From contig NW_026570271.1 in the NCBI RefSeq assembly GCF_019649055.1, positions 558,001 to 622,000 on the forward strand: a stretch of DNA of 64,000 nucleotides, read 5' to 3'. The notes under the pieces were generated by a model, which saw nothing but the letters and a program-made list of their open reading frames with translations, had not been told where the DNA came from and did no database searches. This document shows positions 48,195 to 58,952 of the stretch, one piece after another. The translations under genes and the position numbers were made by a program. This stretch comes from Paramacrobiotus metropolitanus (lineage: Eukaryota > Tardigrada > Eutardigrada > Parachela > Macrobiotidae). Each line of letters opens with the position of its first letter. The first letter of the stretch is position 1.

Positions 48195-49586
48195 TCAGTC
48201 GGTATTCCTATCCCTTCTAGTACCCGGCGTTGGTAGGTTAAATCCCGCTGGTCGAGTGTCCAACTCGTAGACCGTAGCGCGTAGCAGTTTGCCCATGTCT
48301 TCTGGCTGCTGCAAAATTACGTCGGGCTGCAGTGCAGCACGATAATCTTGCACCTGTACGAAAACAGTCAAGGTAACCGATTTATATCAAAACCGATTTA
48401 TATCAAAATCTTTGACATCATGCGGAGAATTGCTTTTCCTGACCTTATCATATGTGAAGACCATCGACGTTATCATAATACACGTCATCGAAATGAACAC
48501 CATGGAATCTAACAGCTCACGCAGCAATGTTCGACCTTCATGGAACACCGTAAAGGACCGGGCGGTGCTCACTAAAGTCAATGTTGTCAAGAAGGATAGC
48601 GTTACATGACATAGAGTGCTTAGTTGCGTTTCATTGGCTGTAGTTATCAGCAAGGTTCTCATTTGCGTGGGATCCATAACAAGTTCTTTGGTCAGATGAG
48701 TATTTGCCAATCTACCCAACCGGTGGAAAAGCACTCCCATAGAAAACGACCAGGCCGCAAAATACAGTTCCATGATTCTAGCGTTCAAGACTGGTATTAG
48801 ACCAATTGCCGGCATCACTCCCGCCGCTGCATCCCAAAAAGAGAGTGTGGCGTTGTTATGAGAAAGCTGAGAGCTGGTAGACTGGACCAATAACCGGTAA
48901 GTGACCGTGACACATTTCTCGACCGGACTTATCGACGAAAGCCCAAAGAAAACAGCAATTGCGCTCGCTCCAGTGGTGATTGCCACTTTATCTCGGGTCT
49001 GTAAATATTTTATGTGCAGGCCGCGGGAATCTTTCAAATGTTGGCGCAGATTGCGGAATCCCCACACGGCAAACAAATACTGTGTTGGTAGGATCGGACA
49101 TAACGTTAATTGTGTGGCAGCATCGACGACTTCGCCAGGTGACGCAGTCAAAGTAGGTATTTTGACGAATATTTTATAAGACACTCCCGACATTAGGCAT
49201 AATGCAGTGAAAATTGTGCAGCACCAGACACCGCTAATCAAGTTCTTCAAGATGTGGTGCGGTTGTGATGGGTGGCGATCCCACCACCCTTATAACTGCA
49301 AGATCGGCAGCACTGTTGTGAACAAATCGGGAACAGCTAAGGCGGCTAAATAGGGCATCATGAACAGTGTAGACTGTAGTTCGAAATGATGGAGCGCAAG
49401 TAAATGACAAAACGTATTTCCATAACTTAGATTCCAGACAGTCAATGGGAGATCTAAAACCCCGTTCTTTTCGCTGAAATTTAGTACAAGCGCTAGCGTG
49501 CTTAAGCAACAGTATACGGTGCGTACATACATGTATGATGCTTTGTGTTGTTTAATCTTATACAGCTTAGGACAAAATGGTCGCAT
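48195..49586 (-). CDS. Multi-pass chemoreceptor-like membrane protein with one in-frame stop
   Basis: The frame starts at the ATG at 49584-49586 (MRPFCPKLYKI) and runs to a TAA at 49290-49292. The same frame continues with GWWDRHPSQPHHILKNLISG to a GATAAG|GTCAGG donor at 48444. A last exon at 48195-48353 follows a TTCGTACAG acceptor in phase 0 (VQDYRAALQPDVI, then RATVYELDTRPAGFNLP). The segments before and after the TAA together give about seven hydrophobic helices, and the C-terminal exon has the small-residue pattern seen near the end of gustatory-receptor-type proteins. No TYhhhhhQF motif is present, so the family call is weak. The stop cannot be removed by an intron of workable size, so the gene is likely inactivated or uses another start. 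An inverted repeat overlaps the start codon. Confidence 0.5.
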
Positions 49587-49736
49587 ACCCAATACCTCCA
49601 CATTCAGTACGAATGCAGCGCAGTGCACTGTACGACTGAGTTCAAAATATCCGTTTCATACAAGTGCACTGCACCGCTTGCGTACAGAATGCTGGGTATG
49701 GGGCTATGCGACCATTTAGTCCTACATTGTATAGTA
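49556..49736. repeat. Imperfect inverted repeat duplicating the start of the chemoreceptor-like gene head to head
   Basis: The core arms 49568-49587 and 49705-49724 match at 19 of 20 positions, and weaker similarity extends about 60 bases inward. The left arm contains the minus-strand start (MRPFCPKLY). The right arm carries a plus-strand ATG at 49706 reading MRPFSPTLYSKC before stopping. Confidence 0.75.
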
Positions 49737-49740
49737 AATG

Positions 49741-50504
49741 CAGAGCAGCAACTCTGCTTGGATCAGAAAAGAGTCTATTGGGATGCTGTTAACCATCTCT
49801 TTGTCATCCCTTGCGAGTTGAAAGCAACGTTTGTTTTTGAACACTGCATTAGCACACGTTTTGACAACGTCACAGGTCAGGTGAGCTATGATACATAGAT
49901 ATTACTAACCTGACTCAATGTCAAAAATTACTAAAAAGTAGAAACGGTCACCAATCCTGATTTAGGTGCTTTCAACGAGATTGACGAGTTTCCATTAAAC
50001 GTTCTCGACTGGAGACGATCAAATGCATCTTGATCATCTGCAGCTGAATTCTAATGAGAGAACTGCATAAGGGTTTCTTAAAATTCTTTCGATGATATTA
50101 ATTTTTTGAGCGCTGTAATGCCATCAGGATTACAGAAAAGAAAAGCCGCAGCCGCCCACAGGCATCACCGCAAAATCATGGAAATACTGATCGTGAAGAT
50201 ATCTTTTACATATCGTGCACATACCCCCGACTCACCATCAGTTTGCATGTACCTAAGCTAAACACACAAATAAATACTGTACCTATATCATAGCGGAAAT
50301 TGCTGACTGTGGGAGTTACTGAAGGAAAAACACTTATCTGTATAGTAGCCTCATCGATAAAACGTGACTTTTTGAGCAATTATTGTTGGCGTTTACATAA
50401 ACCTGGCGCCAAGTATTTGTCAAAACTCTCACTCGTAAACCATTCGACCACTGACACCGTTATTTCATAACTGTACGGCATCAAGGCCTGCACGGAAGAC
50501 GACC
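49741..50504. other. Intergenic, upstream of protease copy 1
   Basis: No supported gene or clear promoter motif. Confidence 0.4.
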
Positions 50505-53140
50505 ATGGGCAGATTCCTTGTTTTACTTTTTGGCCTTATCGCTTTTACGTAAGAAACCTCCGTGATAGTGTTATGTAACTCCATGCATTATAATAATTAT
50601 ATAATGATTGCTGTTGTCATTATCAATATGGACTGGTAAATCACTTTTTAGCGCGGCAGTGGATGTGAGGAAAGATGCCGGTAATATACCGCCACCGGGT
50701 GTAAAGCGGATAACCGGAGCAGCCGCCAAAAAGCTACCACGTTTTGATGACACCAGTGTGCGACGCGCTGCTATCCCGGAGTGCTTTGATGCGAGGCAAA
50801 AATGGCCTAACTGCAAGAGTATCTCGGAAATTCGCGATCAAGGTGGATGTGGCACGTGCTGGGTAAGCTAGACCATTAAAGCCGCTATTGTAGCAAAAAA
50901 TAATAACTAGTATTAACTACTCTAGTTTGAGAAGTTAATTAGGTATTAACGATGTTTGATAAAACTGGTTGTGCAGAAAGGAATTAAGCCGAGACCGCCA
51001 AATAATATAATAAAATTAATGTGTACATATGGCCAGTAATTTACAGTCTTTGTAGCCGTAGTTATGGTTAATCGTGATAAGAATATTTTCTTTTTGAAGG
51101 CCGTTTCAAGCAGCAGCGTCATGTCTGACCGGCTTTGCATCGCTTCCGGTCAGAAGAACAACACTTTCGTGTCAGCCATGAACGTAGCAGCATGCAGTGT
51201 CCCCGGCCGTTCACCGCAGTCCAAGTGAGCAACGCTCCGAGCACTGTTGACACACAGAAGCATATTTGTTAGAAATATAGAAGAAATCAGTCATTATCAG
51301 GAAAAAAATATTGTTGGGCAGTTACGGTATTCAGATAATTGATTTTGGTCTGTGTTTGAAACGAAGCTGCAAGGAAGGCAGTGAACCGACGAACGCCTAC
51401 AAATTAGCCATCACACAGGGTGTACTGAGCGGCGGCAGTCTAGAAAGCAATGCCGGCTGCCAACCCTATCCCGTCAAGCCCAATGAAGAAAAACCGCTGA
51501 CCTGTTCGAAAACATGCACGAATACCGGTGCCAGACCAGACAAGTACACTAGTACGTGCGGCAACGTCCCTCAGTTTAGCAGCAACCAATTCTTGATTAA
51601 ATTTTGATAGTCGAAGGATTTTGGACCATGTACGATGAGAAACCGAGTCCGGAGCAGATCAAGAAAAACGTTGCAAACATACAACGGGATATTTTTGCCA
51701 ATGGACCGGTTGTGGCTGTTATCACGGTCTATGGGGACTTTTCTTACTGGAGAAATTACTCAGGCACGTTAAATGCCTATTACATAACGTTTTTAAAGTC
51801 TTGCAGGACGACACCATATTACTAACATCGCTTCGTTGAGCTTTAGTCAAAGACAACTTTCCTTATTAGGTGCCTATCGCGGCCCCACTGACGCGCAGGA
51901 CACCCCTCTGCCCATGGGCCACGCTGTGCGTCTGATTGGCTGGTGTAAAGACCAGAAAGGGGTTCCCTATTGGTTGATGGCAAATTCCTGGGGAACCGCG
52001 CGTGCCGATGGAGGTGTGTGGTGGATTGAGATGGGCAAGAATGTCATCGGCATCGAAGACCACGTTTCCGCTCCCATCGTCAAGCTGCCCAACACGTGTG
52101 GCTCCCTGTGCGACACGGCATTCGATCAGATTGTGCGCTTCAAACCCGGCGACAACAAATCCAAGGTGTACGTCTTTCAAGGCGGCTGCACTACGGAGGT
52201 CACTGTGGCAGCGGATGGGAAGATCACACCGGTCGGCAAACCGGGTCCCATTGCCAAGACCTTCATGGGGCTGCCGGCACCGCCCATTCGGCACTGGAAG
52301 TATTATCCACAGATCCCCAATGCTTTGTCGTTAGGCAATGTAAGCTTTGTTGAGCACTATGCTAAAAAACTGTGACGGAAACATCTTCGCAATGGCTTGT
52401 GTGATCTATGCTTTCTTTAATAATCATTTAATGGACTTCGTGTTGCAGCCCAACGGCGCCGGTGGATTGTGCGAACTGGTTGCTGGAACGAAGAAATACA
52501 GCTGTCCATTCGGACAGGATACCCCACCGGATGCATCATCGGCCGCAAAAACACAGCTAGCCAACGGCGACAAATACATTTACTGTAACGTGATTCATTT
52601 AAAATACGTTAATTACACTTGCATGACAGTGCGTATGTTAGTGTATCATTGAGCAAATCCCGTTCTTCGCAGATACGGATGTTGCTCGCAGTCAGCAGAT
52701 CTATAAATTCCCCGCCAATGATCCCGATCGTGGTTATCCAGTTAGCATTGGGACGACCCTCAGCAGCAAATTTAAGCAGGTTACTTCGCTGTTGGATATT
52801 GATGGAACAAAGATGTTAGTCTGTGGGAAAGATAGTGCTGACAAACCGGCATGTGGAACACTGGCGATCGACAGTTGGCAGGTATCGGCAAACTTATTTC
52901 TTTTTATATTCTTATTCTTTATTTCTTATCGCTTATTTCTTGTTTCTTATTTCTTACTTCCTGTTTCCTATTTCTTATTCCTTTTTCTTACTCCTTACTC
53001 CTTATATTTCCTATTTCTTATTCCTTTTTCTTACTCCTTACTCCTTATATTTCCTATTTCTTAAGTTTTCTTGGTTCTTATTTGTATTTGTACAGCTCAC
53101 GGGACCAACGCCACTAAAGAAAAGTGTGACGAAATGCTGA
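50505..53140 (+). CDS. Secreted cathepsin B-like cysteine protease with C-terminal extension, copy 1
   Basis: Nine exons: 50505-50548, 50652-50862, 51100-51224, 51367-51551, 51611-51763, 51870-52339, 52449-52584, 52673-52881 and 53096-53140. All phases close, giving 525 residues. A signal peptide ([14 protein letters not shown]) and short pro-region lead to [14 protein letters not shown] and the catalytic QGGCGTCW (Cys84). Then come [27 protein letters not shown] (His257) and LMANSWG (Asn278), so the C1 triad is intact. The occluding loop is short: [19 protein letters not shown] lacks the two His that give cathepsin B its dipeptidase activity, so endopeptidase action is inferred. About 200 residues follow the protease domain, with hemopexin-like strings ([41 protein letters not shown]). 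The intron after 51763 starts with GC. Confidence 0.9.
52890..53075 (+). repeat. Polypyrimidine tandem repeat in the last intron of protease copy 1
   Basis: TTCTTATTCC-type units. A block of about 43 bases (TTCCTATTTCTTATTCCTTT onward, ending CTCCTTATA) is repeated twice in a row at about 52968-53060. The plus strand is nearly purine-free. Confidence 0.75.
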
Positions 53141-53733
53141 GAACTGTTTCCCGGAGCAGAAAATAACCGCGCTACGTCAAACCAAACGTTGATGATACGA
53201 CTCGCCCGACAAACTCCTCAAGCCACCAAAAATAATACTTTTATTTACATTTCACTATCTTCCTGAGCGTTATTTGTGCCTAATCTATGAGTGTCAATCA
53301 TAATTTTTTGGTGCGAAACGCTTTATTTGCTTGTCACGTTCTCCGTGGCTTTCACTCATGAGAAGCATAACCTTAAACGTTCAAGGAAAACAGCTACTAA
53401 GAGTACTGCATATTAAAGAACATCGTGTGCACATTATATCCATATACACCCAAATGTATGAGTAGTACAGCCAAATGCGAGATGACAAGAAAATCTTATG
53501 GCAGGACAAAGTACGGTGCAAGCCGCTTGTTCCATAGCATATAGTGGAGCACCTGCTTTCGAAGGCTGCGCATGCTGTATCAATTACTATCTTGTTTTTT
53601 GCATCTAGACGATACCTTCCAAAATGTTTGCCCAAGGCAGGTTATTAAGTGCCTAAAATTTTAGCTTCATGTTGGCTGGTAGTTTAGGAGATAAGACGCG
53701 CGGTGCCCTACATCTGTACAATCACCTGCCAAT
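53141..53733. other. Intergenic, no supported gene
   Basis: A minus-strand frame at 53381-53635 is unsupported. Confidence 0.4.
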
Positions 53734-54860
53734 GTGAACGCCAAAATACTCGTAATTACATTATTGTCGGTATTAGCAATCGCATCTGGTGAGTTATCGC
53801 AAATTTTTTCAACTAAGCGTTTTAAAAAATTATTATTTCAAGAAAATATTTTGATAACGTGGATGTAAAACAGGTTCCGGCACCGGTCTTGAACAGGACT
53901 GCAATAATCCAACGCACGATTATGGAAATATTACCAGATTACCAAGCACCACCAGCTCATTTTCTTTCCGAACCGATTTGATGACAAAGGAAGAATGCAC
54001 TGCTTTCGCCGCCATCGGGGAAGATTACTGCACAGGTGTTCTAAGCATGATTAACTGCGGCAAACGTTACACCTTGCCTAAAACCTATGTGCAACTCGAA
54101 TGCCACCGGGCAAACCGTTCAGACATGATGAGATTTACGCGAAGCATCAGTCGAATCAGCCCGAACCGGGCTATGACTATTGTATTGGCAGAGAAAAGCG
54201 ACCCCAGCGACCCGGTACATCCTGACGTTATTGAACCAGTGCGACTACACATCGTCGAGCTAACCATTAGCTCGAACACATCCGCCACAACATCCAAGGT
54301 CTACGAAGCCGGAATCTTCCCCGCGTTACTGCGTTTTCAAGTGCAGTATGGTTCCGGTATAGTTGTTAAAAGGGGGGATTTTTCCCGCATGCCGGAAGTA
54401 CGGATGATCCGCTTTATTAAGTCTTTCATTGACACGATAGAGCGGTACACGTTTATGGATTTACCGCATTTGGAGACCCTGATGCTGGAGGTGAGAATGA
54501 ATATAGAGTTGTATCGAAGAAGCACGTGAGAGGCATCTAATCCTGGTCTCATCGACGAATCGAGACACATTAGCAGCGGTGATGTTCAGAAACTACGACG
54601 TCTGCACTCTGCACTGTGACTGTTCGTATGCCTGGTTCCGAAATTTCCTGAAGCGGACGCCACGCCTCACTGCAATGAGATCTGAGGGTGAAGTGTTCGT
54701 CGTAGGCAACTATGTGTCGCCGGTTGCGCCCTCCTGGAAAAAGAACCTTGACGCCGAGATGCTCAGTGTGGATTGTGCGCAGGAGTTAACGTACAACAGC
54801 GCTCGCGTTGGCATGCATTTCGCGTACAATACATCTTGCTACAACTTAAATTGTCGATAG
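53734..54860 (+). pseudogene. Secreted LRR-type protein, probably damaged
   Basis: Exon 1 (53734-53788) reads a signal-like VNAKILVITLLSVLAIASG but starts with GTG where an ATG is expected. The nearby ATG at 53732 is followed by TGA. Exon 2 (53874-54490) begins in phase (GSGTGLEQDCNN) and contains a cysteine-rich N-terminal part (CTAFAAIGEDYCTGVL) and leucine-rich segments ending LPHLETLMLE. A further exon (about 54577-54860) reads LHCDCSYAWFRNFLKRTP and ends in Cys-containing sequence, like an LRR C-terminal cap. The phase after the strong GAG|GTGAGA donor does not match this last exon. The missing start and phase break suggest a recent pseudogene. It lies between the two protease copies on the same strand and resembles the LRR gene at 58953 in general layout. 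Confidence 0.5.
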
Positions 54861-55443
54861 CTGCTTTTTTTGTCCATAGTGTCCCGGTAAATGCATTTGA
54901 AATGAGATTTAAGCATTTGAAATGAGAGATGAGCATTTAACTTGACAATGGTTCGGCGTAATAAACATTTTTTGCGCCCGTTTTAAATTACACAATTTGG
55001 GACGAAGCTGTCAGCGGTCGTCATATTGTCGTAAATTTATCAGAATTTGTTTTGTTTTTGTTCTGATAAGCTGCAACAGCTGCAGCATGAATACTGCTGT
55101 TTCAGATTAAACTGATAAAAAACCGTAAGCATCAGTGATTTATGTGTACTTCTATATTTCCCATGATGCACTGCAATGGACAAGCTTTAACTCTGCACTG
55201 AGCCCATGTTGTTGTGCTATGAAAACAGCTGATCACTGACTTTTCTCCACTAATACACCGAGGGTAACGTGCCGGTCTGGATTTCCTGTCAAGTGGCTGC
55301 GCACAGGAAACGTGACTTAACATCAATGATAATTAATGAACTGCAGGGGTTGGGCGGTATATTTCTGAAACCACATAATTGTGGCCACAAAATTATTAAT
55401 TTAGGGCAGATACATTCAGTGTACGTTACCACCGGAAGACACC
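54861..55443. other. Intergenic, upstream of protease copy 2
   Basis: Contains a short direct repeat AGCATTTGAAATGAGA / GAGCATTTAACTTGA near 54890-54945. No supported gene. Confidence 0.4.
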
Positions 55444-58400
55444 ATGGCAAAGTTTTTTCTTCTGCTTCTGGGCATTGTTGGCGTATCGATAACGTGAGAA
55501 AACCTTATATATAATTATATGGTGCCAAATTCGTATGGTGATCCATGTGACGGTAATGCTTTTTTTGATTATGCAGTTCGGCATTCGATTTGCGAAAAGA
55601 CGGAATAAGAGTGCCGCCGCCTGGAGTGAAACCCATATCCGCAGCAGCCGCCAAAAAGTTGCCTCGCTTCGACGACACCAGTGTGCGACGCGCCGCCATT
55701 CCGGAATGCTTTGATGCGAGACTGAAATGGCCCAACTGCAAGAGTATCTCCGAGATACGCGATCAAGGCGGATGCGGCACGTGCTGGGTTAGTTTCATAA
55801 AAGCTCACATTTGCCAGTTACAAATTTAATGCAAACCCCCGTTTCCGCTACATAAAATTGCTTCGGTTTATAAAAGCGCACGCGTGTCAAAGGCTGCATT
55901 TACTTTGTATGGCACCGTAAATTGTAGCCTAAAATCTCATACTAAGAAATCGGGTTTTGGCAAGAGACAGAAATAGTCGTCGACGTTCCCTTTAAAATTC
56001 CCTGCCAGCCGGAGTGTTAGACAGCATTCTAATGAAATTTCGTATAATTAATTATTTTACTTCAGGAATAGCTTCTAAAGTGTTAAGCGTAGAAGGTAGT
56101 TTTAAGTTGATTTTGCATCATAAATTATTTAAATTTCCTAGGCTGTGTCGACTAGCAGTGTCATGTCCGATCGACTGTGCATCGCTTCCGGTCAAAAGAA
56201 TAACACCTTTCTCTCGGCGGTAAACGTAGCAGCGTGTTCCGTTCCCGGTCGATCGCCGCAGTCCAAGTAGGCCATATTCAGCTCGATCAGTGCATTAACG
56301 AACATAAATATCACGGTTGATCAAACGATATTTATATTGTTGCCTTATTGACAATACTGTGCAGAATTATCAACGTGAAACATCGTTTCTTTCTAACCCG
56401 GTGTACGGGTCACTATAATATATTACATACATCTGTAGTTGCAAAGAAGGCAGCGAACCGACCAACGCCTACAAACTGGCCATCACGCAAGGGGTACTGG
56501 GCGGTGGCAGTCTGGAGAGCAATCCAGGCTGCCAACCGTATCCGGTGAAAGGCTATGACGAACAGCCGTTGACCTGCTCTAAAACCTGCATGAACCCCAG
56601 CGCCAAGCCGGATAAATACACCAGTAAACACGATTATACCAACAACTACATATTGGTAGATTGGGCAGACAGCGGATGTATGAATATTCAAAATCCTGGT
56701 TGATTGTAGTTGAAGGGTTCTGGACCATGTATGACGAAAAACCTAGTCCCGAGCAGATCAAGAAAAATGTGGCCAACATTCAGCGAGATATCATAGCTAA
56801 CGGACCAGTGGTGGCCGTTATTAAAATGTACGGGGATTTCGCTTTCTGGCATAACTTTTCCGGTAAGGATGAGCGCCTCGCGTGTCTTTGTTCAGAATTG
56901 GTTAAACGCACTAGCGGATAATACTCAAACTTAATTTTAAATTGTTAACTTTTCGATTATGTTCCATATTGCTTTTTAATTTTAATTTTTCAAAGTGATC
57001 TTTCTCACTATCCTACAAATATTTTAAAATATTAATTTTCAAATTTTTTTTAAAAATTAAAACGCTAAATTATTACGAGAAAAGAAATAATATATATAAA
57101 ATAATATATAAATATATAAAAATACTATAAATAAATAAAATAATATAAAATAACAATATCAATTTAAAATAATAAAATAAAATGTTAGGAGCGTATCGCG
57201 GCCCGCGCGCCGACGCACTGGACACATTACTGCCCATGGGTCACGCGGTGCGTTTGATTGGTTGGTGCAAAGACCAGAACAACGTACCTCACTGGTTAAT
57301 GGCCAACTCCTGGGGAACGAAAGGCGCCGTGGATGGCGTATGGTGGGTGGAGATGGGCAAGAATGTCATTGGCATTGAGGAACGAGTTTCTGCTCCCATC
57401 GTCAAGCTGCCCAACACGTGCGGCTCCCTGTGCGACACTGCGTTTGATCAGATCGTGCGCTTCAAGCCCGACGACAGCAAATCAAAGGTGTACGTCTTCC
57501 AAGGCGGTTGCACTACGGAAGTCACCGTGGCAGCGGACGGGAAGATCACACCTGTCGGCAAACCCGGTCCCATTGCCAAGACCTTCATGGGAATGGTGCC
57601 ACCGCCTATCCGTCACTGGATTTACTATCCCCAAGTTCCAGATGCGTTGTCGCTGGGCAATGTAAGAAACTTTATGATTATTGAAATCTGGAGAAACTTA
57701 AGACCCTTTCGAACTATAATTAACATCACAGTTTTGTTTTCCTTTTCTGTATTTGAGTGGTGTGGTATAGTTTGTACAGAGAATGTTTTTGTACTTTTTA
57801 ACACTACAGTACAGATAAGCTTATTACGATTCAGTTTTTATGATACCCATTCCAAAATTTGCTGTGTTCTGCTAAAGCCGAATATTACGTATGGTAAAAT
57901 TAAAAAGTTTAAATCAAAAAATAATTATTTTATCAAGAACACTCTTTTCAGCCAAGTGGAGCCGGGGGACTATGCAAGCTGGTTGCCGGGTCAAAGAAGT
58001 ACGACTGCCAATTCGGACAAGATACTCCACCGGATGCTGCTTCTGCAGCAAAGACTCAGGTGGCCAATGGCGACAAATATATTTACTGTAATAAAAAACT
58101 ACAAATTTCTCTTATCGAGCTGTTGTAAAGTGATTGAATGATTTTGGTTTTTGAACAGATACGGATGCCGCTCGGAACCAGCAGATCTACAAATTCCCAG
58201 CCAGTGACCGTGATCGTGGCTATCCCATTAACATTGGGCCGACACTGAGTAGTAAATTCAAACTGGTCACTTCTCTACTAGACATTGATGGGACAAAGAT
58301 TTTAGTATGCGGGAAAGACAATGCCGATAAACCGGCTTGTGGGACTTTAACGGTGGATAGCTGGCAGGTAGCTGATTACATTGACTTTTGTCTATCTGTG

Positions 58401-58565
58401 TCTCTTCTCCAAAAAATGTCATTTAATTTTGCCGGAGTCGTACCTGGGATGGCGGTATTGATGCAATCAACAACAGCGCTGAATTTAAGTTGACAATTAT
58501 ATTGTTCATTTGTTTTGTAGCTCACTGGACCAACACCACTGAAGAAATCGATCGCCAAATGCTGA
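55444..58565 (+). CDS. Secreted cathepsin B-like cysteine protease with C-terminal extension, copy 2
   Basis: Nine exons: 55444-55493, 55577-55787, 56142-56266, 56439-56623, 56710-56862, 57189-57661, 57952-58087, 58159-58367 and 58521-58565, giving 528 residues. Exons 2-5 and 7-9 have exactly the same lengths as in copy 1; only exon 1 (+6) and exon 6 (+3) differ. The triad is intact: [25 protein letters not shown]. The short occluding loop ([19 protein letters not shown]) again lacks the paired His. The C-terminal extension is conserved ([31 protein letters not shown]) and ends [14 protein letters not shown]. It is a secreted or lysosomal protease by family. Here the intron after exon 5 has a normal GTAAGG donor, unlike copy 1. 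That intron is very AT-rich. Confidence 0.9.
56935..57185. repeat. AT-only low-complexity stretch in an intron of protease copy 2
   Basis: Almost pure A/T (ATAATATATAAAT, AATAAAATAATAT units) from about 56935 to the acceptor TGTTAG at 57183-57188. Confidence 0.75.
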
Positions 58566-58952
58566 TCGAGCACCGTCAATGCACTCCGATTATCCTTACT
58601 GAATATAGTAAAAATCGATTATTTCTGTTAATAAATGAATTGTTGTCCTTCCGTGAAATACGTAAATATTAAAGGATACTGTTATAAAGCGTATAATTAA
58701 AATACTAAGTGCGTTAGCTGTGTGAGTGTTTTCAAATTTGCTGTGTAAGGTTATGATATACTGTCACCGTGGGCAATTTTTATCACTATTTGTCCGCGTT
58801 GTACTAAATTTTGCCCACGGCTGTTGAGCACACACCCGCATTGCTCGCAATAATGAAAATTAACGACATCGTCGCTCGTTTCTGCATTCAAGAAAACAAG
58901 TTACCAGAAAACGGTTTACTGTCTTTCACAATTATAACAAGATGTCGTCTAT
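58566..58952. other. Intergenic between protease copy 2 and the LRR gene
   Basis: No supported gene. A short inverted pair GTGGGCAATTTTTA / TTTTGCCCAC lies near 58769-58820. Confidence 0.4.
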
